From contig WTXI01000002.1 of assembly GCA_022376515.1 (NCBI GenBank), positions 558,001-622,000 on the forward strand: DNA of 64,000 nucleotides, in the 5' to 3' direction. The DNA comes from Lactifluus volemus. Taxonomy: Eukaryota; Basidiomycota; Agaricomycetes; Russulales; Russulaceae. The first letter of the stretch is position 1. Every line of letters starts with the position of its first letter. Position numbers and translations under genes: made by a program. Under the pieces are notes generated by a model. The model was not told the DNA's origin. It made no database searches and was given only the letters and a program-made list of their open reading frames with translations. Below, piece by piece: positions 22,515 through 33,479 of the stretch.

Positions 22515-25500
22515 TTACCACGTCGAAGTATCAGTAGTTGCTCTATGACAGGTAATCTCTAGGCTCACCCGCTGGAAACCGTCGTACGCCGTGCTGCGTA
22601 CGTTCTCGTGCGCGTTTTTGACGATGGCCATCATCCACTCGGCGGCTTGACGCTCGCTAAGTCCGAGTGCGAAGCGGTCGCGAAGTCGGCGGATGGTACC
22701 CTCACCCTTGAAGCTGGGAGGCCCGTGCCGAGCATGAGTTGTACCATCGCGATGAGTTGCGACGCGTGTGGGCGCAGAGCGAGGAATGCGGCGACGCAGA
22801 GCTGTTGAAAGAGCGCGTAGCCTTGCGAGGTGCGTCCGCCCATCAGCACGACCATTTCGTGATTCAGTTTGAACGAGCTGGGCTCAAACTTGACGCCGCC
22901 GGGACGTAAAAGCACCACCAACGCTGTCAAGTCAGTACACGGTATGACAAATGAGGGTCGGAAGAAAACGACATATCTATGTCGAACAGGAACCCAAAGT
23001 CTGCGTGTGATGTGGATTCAGAACGGATGGGTTCTCCCATTGTGCGAGAAAAATCGACTGACCGATGTGAATGATGTGGCCCTCCCCGTCGATCATGATG
23101 TTGCCGTTATGGCGATCCTTGATCTGGAGAACATAGCAGGCTACGGAATATGCCGCCATTGACTGGATAAAATTTTGTCGCGCTTTTTGATACGCGACGG
23201 AGTCTTCTCCGCCATACCTGGAGACGAAAAAGCCTTGGAGATCGTTTACCTTAGCTCGACCCATTTCGTCTCTGGAGGTTGAATTCGGTACAACATCGAT
23301 GACACCACACTGTGATTACATTTGTCTCCACGCAAACGAGCACGGGAGTAAGGTGGACGTACCCCAGGTGCGGTCGCTGTCACACGATAAGGGTAGAGAT
23401 AGAGTGGCAAGCCCACGCCAGTAAAGATGTTCTTGAACATGGCGATGAGCTGAAGGGCAAGCACGTCTTGCCTACAGTCGTCGCCGACTTTGAAGATAGC
23501 TTGTATCCACACATCTTGTTCGGTACGTCGTTCCTCGCCTCCGTCGAGGGTGATCAGTGAATCAGGGTCATCATCAACGATCACCAGCTGCTTTCGTACT
23601 TTGAACGTTGCCATAAACGGTGCCTATAGAGCTACGTCTCAGTAAAGTTCACGGAAAAGATGAACTCGCAAACCTTGGCATGACTTTGGAGCGGCCGGCC
23701 AGAATTTTTGTCGATGTCGATCACTTTACCATCGGGATTACTTGGGAGGTAAACACCGACTTCAAGTTTTATCTTTGCCATTTCTTCATCGATCTTTGCC
23801 TGCAGTAGCATATCAGTAACGTGCGCTTTTACCTGGTTCATCTAACAGACCTTTTTCTCTGGTTTAGACTTCTTAATGTACGGCTTCAGCTTTCCAGATA
23901 TCGAGGTCACCTCGTTGAAGAACCGAAATTCGCGGCGGTAAAAGTCCATTTCAGAACCGGACAGAGATCCCGCAATATCACGCGTCATCCGTTCTAAAAT
24001 CGGCTTCATTGAATCCTCCTGACAAAGACGCTAAGGTGCTCGAACCATCCAGAAAATTGATCGAACGTACCACCTCAGCTGCGTCATCCTTAAAACAGTT
24101 TGCCTTCATGTTCCAAATTATTTGGTGACAGAATAGCTGGGATATTTTGGCCGTATCGTAAATGAAATGGCCGACATACCCTGCATACAGACTATGATTG
24201 GGGGCGTCTCCACTGGCTCGGGACAAGATGACCCACCTAGTTCGTCGTAGCGCAAGGCTTGTACGATTTGCGGAACAAAAAAGAACGTCACCTCAACAGG
24301 GTGTTGAGCTAGTACTCTGTGAGCGTATTGAAGGATTATAGGGTCGCCATGGTAACGAGGTTCAAAGAAGGTGGCTGAGATGATAGGAGGTACAGGGTCC
24401 CAGAAAAGCAGATACTTATCATGGCCATTAGCCGAGTCAAATCTAAGGCTTGATTGGCTCACCCTGACGTCCCGTCGCACGCCGTCGGACCTGTCTCCCA
24501 CGAGGAGTTCAACGGCTTCAGGTATATGGAGAACATCGCGCGGGCGTGAACGAACAAGACTGCAGACCTCCCTCGCAACGGCGAGGTGCTTGAACCTCTC
24601 CACAAAGTTCACTGCTATGGCGGGGTCTATTTCCCAAGCTGCTCGTATGGCGGTTCTCCATGCATCCTGTGACTAGGTGAGCATTCCGTTGCAAAGGAAA
24701 GGTGGAAATCAGCTTACATCTGTCATAGACCTCTCCAGGTTGGTTGGATAATCTAGACCTCGCCTTAGATCGTTGACTGGATTTGCCCAAACAGAGAGCC
24801 GGTAAAGTTCGTTCTCTACCAGCAACTTGAGGGGGACACTATGGCTTTTTAAACGCGAAACATATGCTGAGATCAAATAACATTTGTTCACCCTGCTCGG
24901 GAAAAAGGATACGTATACTTACCTGAATTCATTGATGTCGCCTGAGCCTGTCCAAGGCTCGAAACCTCAAGGGCAAATCGAGCAGTGTCTGCCTGGAGAA
25001 CAGACAAGAACTCCGTTAGGAGCTTCGAGTCGGCGTCGACTTGTAGTCGATTAGAACCATGGGACCATCTTCTCGACATAAGAAAGTTAATTGTGGCAAA
25101 AAAAACGGTGAGTTAAGGCGTACCGAGGGCGGACAGAAAACCATGAAAATGCGACTGCATAAAGACTTTCCCGGAGGGCATACTCGCAGTAAGAATCAAG
25201 TCTTGAACTTCCAAGAGCTTCAAAACCGAAGATTAAAAAGGAGAATCGGGCCTCCCTCGCTAGGGCGTGCGTGCTACAACAAGTCTATGTCTCAGAATAC
25301 CGAGGGATATAGTGGTTTAATCACCTCAATGAACGATAAGCCCTTGCCGAGCGGAGCACTAGGCGTTGGATAAGTAACATCAAGCCAGGCTTGCGATGCT
25401 TCGCAGCCTGTAATCTACTGAACAACATTTGCAGGACGAGCGTGTGTGGGGAGAGCGACCGGATGGCATGATTAATAGCACGGCCGATGACGTCCCTGTC

Positions 25501-28500
25501 CGTGGGTGCGTAGTCAACAGGGTGATAGAATGGGTCGTCGTAGCTAGAGAGCGGCTCGATAAACCACGTGACCTCAGGATTTGAAAGAAGTGCGTACTTG
25601 AGTGTCTTGGAGAAAGTACCTCTCTCCAACCTGATGCTCGTCATCCACGCGGTGTTGATCTCCGCCATCATTGCAATCTCGAACGCGGGTCGTTCTGATA
25701 TGACCCATGTCCATGTCTCGATGCCTGCAGCGATCGCGGATGGCGTAAAGACCTCGAAAGGAAGAGCGACCATGTAGCACAACAAGGTGTAATCACACTA
25801 CCAGGGTAGGTAAGCAAACATTCGGAAGAGCGACAGGTCCTACCTTAGGTACTGATATGAGAGATGAAGCGCATCGGAAGAGTAGTCGCTTCAAGTCCTG
25901 GATGGTGAACGAGTTGCGCTTCTCGCGTACCGCAGCAAGTGCTGAGTGCATCTTTTCTCTGAGAGCCGAGATTTCTGGGACAGGATCTTGTTCATCCGTC
26001 GCCTTCTGTAAGTTTTTACCTGTGGAGGCCGGTCATGCGGAAAACGCGATAATGAGACATGTGAAAGCGCTAACCTCCCCTCCCGGCAAGGCGTAGACCA
26101 GCAATCTCCCCAACGAAATAGGCTTTCGATGCAATTTGACTAATTACGACCTTGGCGCGATCAGGCTTATGTTTGGAAAGCGAAGCAAGGGAAGCTACGG
26201 CATGATCAATGAAATATGACAAGAGTATTAGATGAGTCGTACAAAGTTTCCGTTGTACAGGACCAATAGCCTTTCCATAAGTCTCTGCAATTGACGCGCC
26301 AAGATCAACCGCATCAATGGGCGACAGCGATTGATTAACAGCAAGATATTTCTGGAAATGGGTTAGACTTCGTCGGAATACGCAGTGAAGTGCTACAACC
26401 TGGAGAGTTGATTGTAATTCCATGGGGGCGCGACTGAGCCCAAGTTCGAACCACCGACTAGCATTGCGCTGTAAATTAACGAGAATTTCGTCCCTGATCT
26501 TATAATCATCAGGGAGCTGGAGAGTTATATCTGCCCGATCAGAGTAGAATTCGTAGGTCGGATTATACTACAACAAGTGACTCAATAGGTGAGATAGCAT
26601 GAGAATGGGTACTTACCTCGTCCACATATTCACCCTCGCATGAACGCCGGAGCAGAGTCATCACTTCGAGTATAGCAAACACAAGAGGAGGGTTACACAT
26701 GAGCGATGGAAAAGACGTGATGAGTCTGTCGAGGTACTTGGATGCCACTGCGCGTGCCTTGGCGACACGGTGTGTACTGCAGGTTAGGAGGACCTGCAGC
26801 TCACTAAGCAGCTCCCCGGGTAATGATTGAGTCCGGGCCTGGTAACTTAACTCCTGAATTGCGTCTGTGATAACCTGCGATATAGTTCAGATGGATACCG
26901 CGGAAGTTTGATGTTGTTCATACCTTGTCGGCCATAGACTCTAAGCATGTGCTTAATTCAGCACGACTGTTGACACTACTGTTCGTGAAGTAGGACACTA
27001 GGGATGATGGGAGACCGATGGCAGCACGCATGCCTTCTACATCACGCATAGAAAGGAGGAGAATGATTTCTCCGGGAGACAAAGATCGAATCTCCGTGTG
27101 ATGATATGGCAGGTACCTGTTGAGTGACGTGCGATGCTTCGTCATGACCTAGTACCCCGTCATATGTTGCTCAAGACTTATTATTTAGAAATGTACTTAC
27201 ACTTTCGGCATATTCCCGTCGAATCGACGAGTTGAACTCAACGTCACTAACGAGCAAATCATGGGCCTCTTCTAACACAAGAGAAGGTGTCTTGGCAGCG
27301 ATACGAGACAATGCGGGGCGGCGCCACTCCGTTGCCGAACCTGCCTTTCATCTGCCACGGAGAACTGGAAGAGTGTACAGAGGAACCACAAGTTTCGGAA
27401 CAAGGCAACCAGTTCTGGAGATGAACCAGAGCGGGGATTAAGGTCACCATGACTCAGGAGCGCGTCGATGGGTAGGAGAAGGGAGACAAGTTGATCCGAG
27501 AGATCTTCCGCCTTCATTTGTCGGTTCTGGATGAAGGCATTTTGAATACCCACCCCTTTGTCTCCGAACAATGTCAAAAGTTCCTGCAAGTAAATATGAT
27601 AGAATTCCGGTCGTTGATGTAGCTCGTGGGCAAGCCTTGTCTGTGCGGCCAGAATCTGTATATGGTTATTCTTAGATCGGCACAGCAGGATCGCAAGGAC
27701 GGCTGTACCATATTATTCGAGAACCTTGGGTCTTCGGAATGCATAGAGAGGCTGAGGGAGGAGAATGCCCGGATGATGTCTAAGAATGAAGACTCGGGAG
27801 CTTTCAGTGCCAGATCTACCAGATTATGCGTGATGGCTGCCTCGGCATATGGCTCAGAAAGGCGGAGACGTTGAATAAGCATAGCGATCGTTAGTTTCGT
27901 GGCCTACGCGACTGATTCTGAGCTGGGTTTACTTTGACAACAACAATCACACTCACGTCGTCGCGCTTGAACTCGAGCGCAAGCCTTGACACCACCGATA
28001 TTGTGCTGGTTGTAATGAGCCGCCTCTCCTCTTCTGTATGGCCATGCGCGGCTGTCTCAATGGAGTGCAAGGTAGCGTGGTCCGGATGCATGGCTGCATG
28101 GTCGGAATTCAAACCCGGGAAGAGATTTCCGAGTAGTTTGTGATATGATGCGTCATGCATTTCCTTGCTCGTTGCAGCGACATGATTCAGAAGCGAGTAC
28201 ATGTTTGACATGATAAGGTCGTCACCCGGCGCCAACTATAATGGTTGAGAAGAAGACAAGCACAGGATAGGCACGAGATACCTTGATACACAAAGCAAAC
28301 ATTTGGCAGCTGAGAATAAAGGTGCAGGCATTCGAGATTCGCTGACGAACTCGTTCTCAAATGTGGGTATCGGCGACGTGACGAAACGCCTGAGATGGGA
28401 TACCAGAGATGGTGCCGTTCCTGGGAAACTGAAAATGGTTCAGGAACCTAGACGGATCAGAGGAGAAAAGGAGAACATACTGCTGCACCAGCACAGTAAG

Positions 28501-29965
28501 CGCTTTCAAGGCAGCCACCTGAACGAGACCATCGGCAATTGGCGAATCTAAGCTAAGAATAGCTTTGAGGCGCGAAAAGAGGTTGCCGTCTAGGTCACGA
28601 AGAGCAACAGCGCAGACGGTACCAAGTTTCTAGCAAAAAATGATGAGGTTGTCGACCGAGTTGGGGCGTAACTTACCAAACTCTCAGACATGGTTTCCCA
28701 TGCGTATGCATCCAAGGACGGCTCAGTATCCATCTCCTCGAGTTGCACTAGTAGGTCGGTAAACGTCTGCATAGATAACTCCAAAGATTTCTTCAGGGCG
28801 TTTTTCAGGCCAGGGACGGAAGCACCAGTCTCTGAAGTAACATCCCGAGTGAGAGTTGTCCATGCTTTATTGGCAGCAGCAGCCTCAACCTCTTCCCCAG
28901 ATCTCGGATAGACTGGTGCATCTGAAGGGTACAGAGCCTGTGCTAGCATTGTCCACTGGGCTTCTACAACGCAACAGACGAGAAAGTAGCCGTTGAGAGG
29001 CCGGCCGTTCAGTACATAGCGCGTTAGGAGAGCTTGTATATAGTTCTTGACGTCGGGGTCTTCATCCTCGACCTGCATGACATTGAGCAGAGAGCGGTTC
29101 AAACGCTCTATAACATCTGGTGAGAAGAGAACATTAAGGTGTCCAGATATTGAAGTCCAGATATGATAGTTCCAAGAGAACTCCGTGGAGATGATAGCAC
29201 GATAGAGTCCATGAAATGAGAGGGCATGGTGAGTAAGTATCTCGGTAGCTGAACAAAACTCAATAAAACAGATGCGGGAGATATATTCAACACTCACCAG
29301 AACTCTCGCGTAGCTTGTTCACAAGGACAGACGTGAAGGTCGAAATGGCACTCATGATCTTCTCCCAATATTCCGAATGGGCCGTGGCGAGCTTCAGAAG
29401 AGAAGAGACAGCCGAATATGCCAGTTGATCAGGTAAAGACCAATCTAACAAGAGTTTTATTTGGCTACTCCTCTGCTGGTACCGAGGATGAGAACTCACC
29501 ATCCCAAGTCAGGTTCATGTCAAACTCAATATAGGGGATATCCCGTAGAATATCCAGTAAGACAGAAACCGTTGAGGGAGAAGAGAAGTTGATAGGTTCA
29601 CAGAAAGCTCTGCAAAGCCAATGTTACATCTCGCTCGGGAAGCTGACTGTGATCGAGGGTTGAATTACAATGTCATCAGCTCAAGCTCGAGTCTCATGAA
29701 AAGTACACTCACCATAGACCCCTTAAGCTCCATACTTTCCGTACATCGATACCATTCGCGGAATCTTTAGGGACATCTCTCGTATAGACATTAGAGGTGA
29801 TCAAGTCAATGGAAGAGTCGATAGTGGAGTCGGCGGGGTCATCCTTGGATGCACCCACGCTGGCGGCAAGGTCGGACAGTATTAATTGATGGATATTGAA
29901 CTCGAGGCTACAAAATTGTGAAGATATTACGAATGTGGCGTCAAAAATAAAGCGTACCCGTCCAT
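22515..29965 (-). CDS. STT4: Phosphatidylinositol 4-kinase alpha (STT4), with two apparent homopolymer frameshifts
   Basis: The gene encodes a protein of roughly 2,000 residues in about 25 exons. It starts at an 8-nt first exon (29958-29965, MDG) followed by LEFNIHQLILSDLA. A long helical region comes before a PI4K catalytic domain with VGDDCRQD, KDRHNGNIM, HIIHI plus DFGFLFDI, and GPGGVKFEPSSFKLNHEM. It makes PI4P at the plasma membrane. Exon 22977-23000 (24 nt) encodes DFG, and the intron after it (22906-22976) must use AT-AC ends to keep the frame. Two single-base deletions break conserved frames: at CC 27340-27341 (ADERQ to ATEW) and at GGG 22716-22718 (GTGLP to FKGEG). As read, translation stops at 22631. 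The corrected frame ends near 22515, which is approximate. The junction after 29713 is also unclear, because its strong donor creates a TGA. Confidence 0.88.
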
Positions 29966-30080
29966 GGTCACAGTTCGTATCGTCTGGGGCGCGCGCGACG
30001 AGAAGCGCCCTTAAGGGGCCGGAGTGGGGATAGGGATCACGTGTCGACCTATCTCCTCCTCCGCTCAACAACTTAAAACG
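29966..30080. promoter_or_regulatory. 115-bp divergent promoter of STT4 and TAF7
   Basis: The two start codons are only 115 bp apart on opposite strands, so both genes must share this region for initiation. No TATA box is evident, as expected for housekeeping genes. Confidence 0.5.
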
Positions 30081-31758
30081 ATGGAGGACGACCTCATTGT
30101 TGTCGATGACCATGACCTCGACTTAAATGCCCAGAATGTTGCTGGCCCTTCAAAGGATGCCACAGATTCTCAGGTCACGCCCGCTGCCACCGGCCGTCCC
30201 CAGGAGCTGCACACTACGCGCTCGAAGGCAGAGCTCCCCCGGTTATTCTGATAGCGGAGACACGACCTCTGGGCGAGCCATACGTTCTTCTGCGAAGGCA
30301 AAAGCTGCGCCTAAGCTCAAGCTCAAGTTGAGCGAAAAGGCAGCTGCCCTCGCTCCGGGCATGTCCTTCCTCGGCCCCTACGATCGTGAGCTCGACTCGG
30401 ACGACGAGGAGCTGTCCTTTGAAGAACAGTTCATACTGCGTATGCCTCCTGGAGAGGATTGTGGAAAGCTCCGCGAGATGGTGGCTGCGCGTGAAATATC
30501 GCCAGATATCTGGTTCAAGTTCAAAGGTACGCCCTATGGTTGAGGGTTGTCTAGATATCGTCTAATGGCTGAGAGAAGACTCGCGTCGTGCTGTCTTTCA
30601 CGTTGGAGACAACGTGTACTCAGCGAAACTGGTTGATCTTCCCTGTATTATTGAAGCACAGAAGACTCTCGACAACAAGCGCATGTTCAAAGTCGCGGAT
30701 ATCTGCCAGGTTTGACTCTATCTTGTTTATACTATAAGTTATCTAGGTTCATACATAATTTCTAGATGCTTCTTGTTGAACAACGAGTTCCCAATGAGGA
30801 GGTGGTAAGCAATCAAAAGAGCTTCAACATCGACGACTTCATCTGGCCACACGGCATTACCCCATCCCTCCATCATGTGAGAAAGCGACGTTTCAGGAGA
30901 CGGGTGAACAAACGAACAATAGAAAGCGTTGAGCAGGAGGTTGAGAGATTGCTCGAGCAGGATGCCCTGGCGGAGGATGTTAAATACGGTAAGTTTCCGT
31001 CACATAAATCCCCACTTCTCGCTCAAGTGCATTCTGTAGAGGTCTTGGAAAATGTGAACCCGGACTTATCAGACTCCGAGTTTATCGAACTAGACGACAC
31101 GTTGGAGCCGCAAACGCCTGGCGCTCAATCCGAGCCCGGTGATACTGGAACACCTGGTGGTGGGGCCGATGACGATAGCAGCGAAGATGGGGAAGAGGAA
31201 GCAGAGGGTGACATCGATGAAGAGCTGGCAGCAGAGCTCGATCGCGAGCTCGAGGGTGAGGATGAGGATGAGGACGATGAGGACGAGAGCGAAGACGAGG
31301 AAGAAGATGAAGACGAAGACGAAGATGACGAAACACAGCAGGCGCGTCAACTCCTGAACGAAGAGATTGCTGACCTCGAGTTCGCCGTGCGCAAGAAGGA
31401 GGCGGAGGTCGCGAGTACGGGCAATCCCCTGATTCGTAAGCGCTTCGAGGATGCACTCAAGAAGCTCCGCGCGGATCTCGAGGTGAAGATAAACCAGAAG
31501 GATGAGATTATCGAGATGGTAAGACTTCGCAAGGCTGGTGGACCAGAGCCGGATGAGGGCGACGCGGCCGATGATGCAGAAGTTGAAGACAGTGTCGAAC
31601 CCGGAGAGGACGCGGCCGACGGGGAGGAATCTGGCCCCCCTCCCATGCAAGGCATCGAAATTCCGGTCGTCATTCAACTCAATGGCGCGGAAGGTGTCCC
31701 GCTACCACCACCAGATGGGGACTTGTTTGGGCCGGAAGAAGCGATGGACATAGGGTAG
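30081..31758 (+). CDS. TAF7: TFIID subunit TAF7 (TAFII55 family)
   Basis: Four exons (30081-30526, 30576-30709, 30766-30988, 31040-31758). The conserved TAFII55 N-terminal domain is clear: EEQFILRMPP, DIWFKFK, YSAKLVDLPCIIEAQKT and FKVADICQMLLV, then the FIWPHGITPSLHHVRKRRFR segment. A long acidic stretch follows (about 60 Asp/Glu near 31190-31330), then a helical region. TAF7 is part of the general transcription factor TFIID and regulates TAF1. The first exon needs one base removed, most simply in the CCCCC run 30236-30240, to join the N-terminal frame (MEDDLIVVDDHDLDLN) to the domain frame. As read, the first frame ends at a TGA near 30251. An alternative would be a start further downstream. 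Confidence 0.88.
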
Positions 31759-32380
31759 ATCCATGTCACATGGCCGCTCGACTTTCGATAATGACAGCTT
31801 TCTGCACTGACTATTTGCAAACCGCCTAGCCCTATACTGTAGTCTACACTCGACATTTCGAGAGTGGAGAATAAGTGAACAATCACAACACACTCAGGAG
31901 ACCTGGGAATGACATACATGACAGGGACTCATTTCCCTTATTATTCGCAACAGTATGCAGAGGTAGACGTGAATTGTGTGATCCCTTGAGGCCAATGCGA
32001 TGCGTTGTCCCTCTGGCAAGAATGCAACAGAATGGCGTGTCCAGTAAATGGGCCCACCACGACCGCCACAGTTGCCGCATCCCACGCGAATAGTCGAAGC
32101 CGATGTGAGGTGCGGTGAGAATACAACAAAGGTTGACCCAATTAGCGTGTCAAGTAAATGGGCCTGCTATGACCTCGCCTCCCACATGTGAATACTGTGA
32201 TCCCTCGAGGCCGATGTGATGCACTGCCTGTCTGGTGAGAATACAACTGAGTTGAAAAAAGTGATGTGTCCAGTAAATGGACCTGCTACGACCCATCCTG
32301 TTGCCGCATCCCACACGCGGATCATGTGGTCCCTCGAGGCAGATCAGAATCCTCGGGATCATCAACGGTGCATGTCGTCA
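31759..32380 (-). pseudogene. Decayed WD40 repeats of a NACHT-WD40 (STAND/NLR) protein
   Basis: On the minus strand, translated pieces read IRVWDAATGWVVAGPFTGH, then VVFSPDRQCITSASRDHSIH, and further on SVAFLPEGQRIALASRDHTI. These are WD40 repeat units of the kind found in fungal NLR proteins. The units lie in different frames and are interrupted by stops (for example a TAG shortly after the first unit). Together with the NACHT remnant at 32840-33138, they have the N-to-C order expected of a HET-E-like protein read leftward. It is inactive as it stands. Confidence 0.75.
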
Positions 32381-32434
32381 CAGAGAAATCAACGAATCGA
32401 CGAAGCCCTCTCCATCGATTCGTTGATTTCTCTG
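32381..32434. repeat. Perfect 20-bp inverted repeat with 14-nt loop
   Basis: The arms 32381-32400 and 32415-32434 are exact reverse complements (CAGAGAAATCAACGAATCGA and its complement) around a 14-nt spacer. The hairpin lies inside the decayed NLR gene, between its NACHT and WD40 parts. Its size and loop length match the hairpin at 10263-10312, although the sequence differs. Confidence 0.85.
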
Positions 32435-32839
32435 CAAACGCAGCCAAAAGCTGACCCATGATGGACCGAAAGAAATCTGTGCATCATCTGAGTTGAAGTA
32501 CCCTCTGAAGACTTTCTCGTACAAGTTATACAAGAGACCTTCTCCATTGCAGCCCCGAGAGTGTCCCAACAGCCGCTGTACGAGCCTTTTCATGGTAAGG
32601 CCGATACTAGCAGAGCTATGTATCAACCCCCATTGCAACGGCTGCCCACTGAATCAAGCCCTCTGCCTTGCTCCAGCTTGGAAGTCAGTTTGGCATCATT
32701 CATGTAGATTATGGTGATGCTTTGGAGAATGCCACTGAAGGTTCGATTCCATCCTCTGGCCTTGAGGTGACAGGTACATGGAATTTTGATGGGGATTTCG
32801 AGCGAGAAATGTGTACAAGCCGGATGTGCCGATTGGTTC

Positions 32840-33138
32840 TCATCTGTCGATGACGATCAAAACTTGATCAAGGAGCGGTAGGTTCCTGAGGGCGAGTTTG
32901 AACACAGGATGGCGATCGGAGAGATCGCGCGCAAGTGTCCTGAAGAGCTGGTGAGCATCGCCTTTTGGAAATTGAAACCCGCTTTCCGCAGAAAAGAAAA
33001 GTAAGAGCCGAGATACTTGTCGTCGAAGCGACGTGCGACGTCGTGCGCAATGGACGATTTTCCTGTGCCTGCCTGGCTGAGGAGAGCGAGCCCAAGTTTA
33101 GATTTCGGATCCTCAACCCACTTGACAAGCTGCACTAA
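32840..33138 (-). pseudogene. NACHT P-loop remnant of an NLR protein
   Basis: The minus strand reads LLSQAGTGKSSIAHDVARRF, a Walker A motif in NACHT context, followed by GSYFSF. After a frame change of one base it continues as DAHQLFRTLARDLSDRHPVF and LLDQVLIVIDR before a TGA at 32840-32842. In intact NACHT domains this is the order P-loop, FF/FS strand, LFxTLAxDL helix, Walker B-like strand. The one-base shift and the early stop make it a pseudogene unless the shift is an assembly error. The upstream effector domain is missing. Confidence 0.75.
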
Positions 33139-33141
33139 ACT

Positions 33142-33171
33142 TTTTTAGGCTCGCTCGAGCGAGCCTAAAAA
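33142..33171. repeat. Perfect 30-bp palindrome next to the NLR relic
   Basis: The sequence is self-complementary around the CTCGAG at its centre, with TTTTT and AAAAA at its ends and AGGCTCGC arms. An AT-rich stretch of about 200 bp follows, up to 33400. It could be the edge of an inserted element. Confidence 0.8.
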
Positions 33172-33479
33172 GGCACCAAGTAGCAAAAAGCGCAAAAGTA
33201 ACCATTGAAAAAAAAATGCTTTCTTCTGTATTTTCAAAAAGTGAAAACAGCTGCACAAAGCTGAAAAAGTAGTGATTGTACAGGCATTCCATAGCACAAA
33301 TAAAGTGAACTTTGTCGCTTTTGTACTTTTCTGCTTGCAAAAAGTGAAAAACGTTTTTGCACAATATACTGATTAAGTGGATCGTAAATTCTTCATCGAG
33401 TACAATTATTCATTTCGCGGTATGCGTTCGTGGCCCGATTGAACCAAAAAGACAAATACGGGTGATAAATGCCTCATGA

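Noticed and set aside
29690..29720. A 24-nt micro-exon reading LELELMT just after the second STT4 exon
   Set aside because: It would need a preceding intron of only 20 nt and would create a TGA at the junction, so it was not included. The junction remains uncertain.
31090..31677. 195-codon minus-strand frame
   Set aside because: It is the antisense of the TAF7 acidic tract, whose GAG/GAC repeats leave the opposite strand open.
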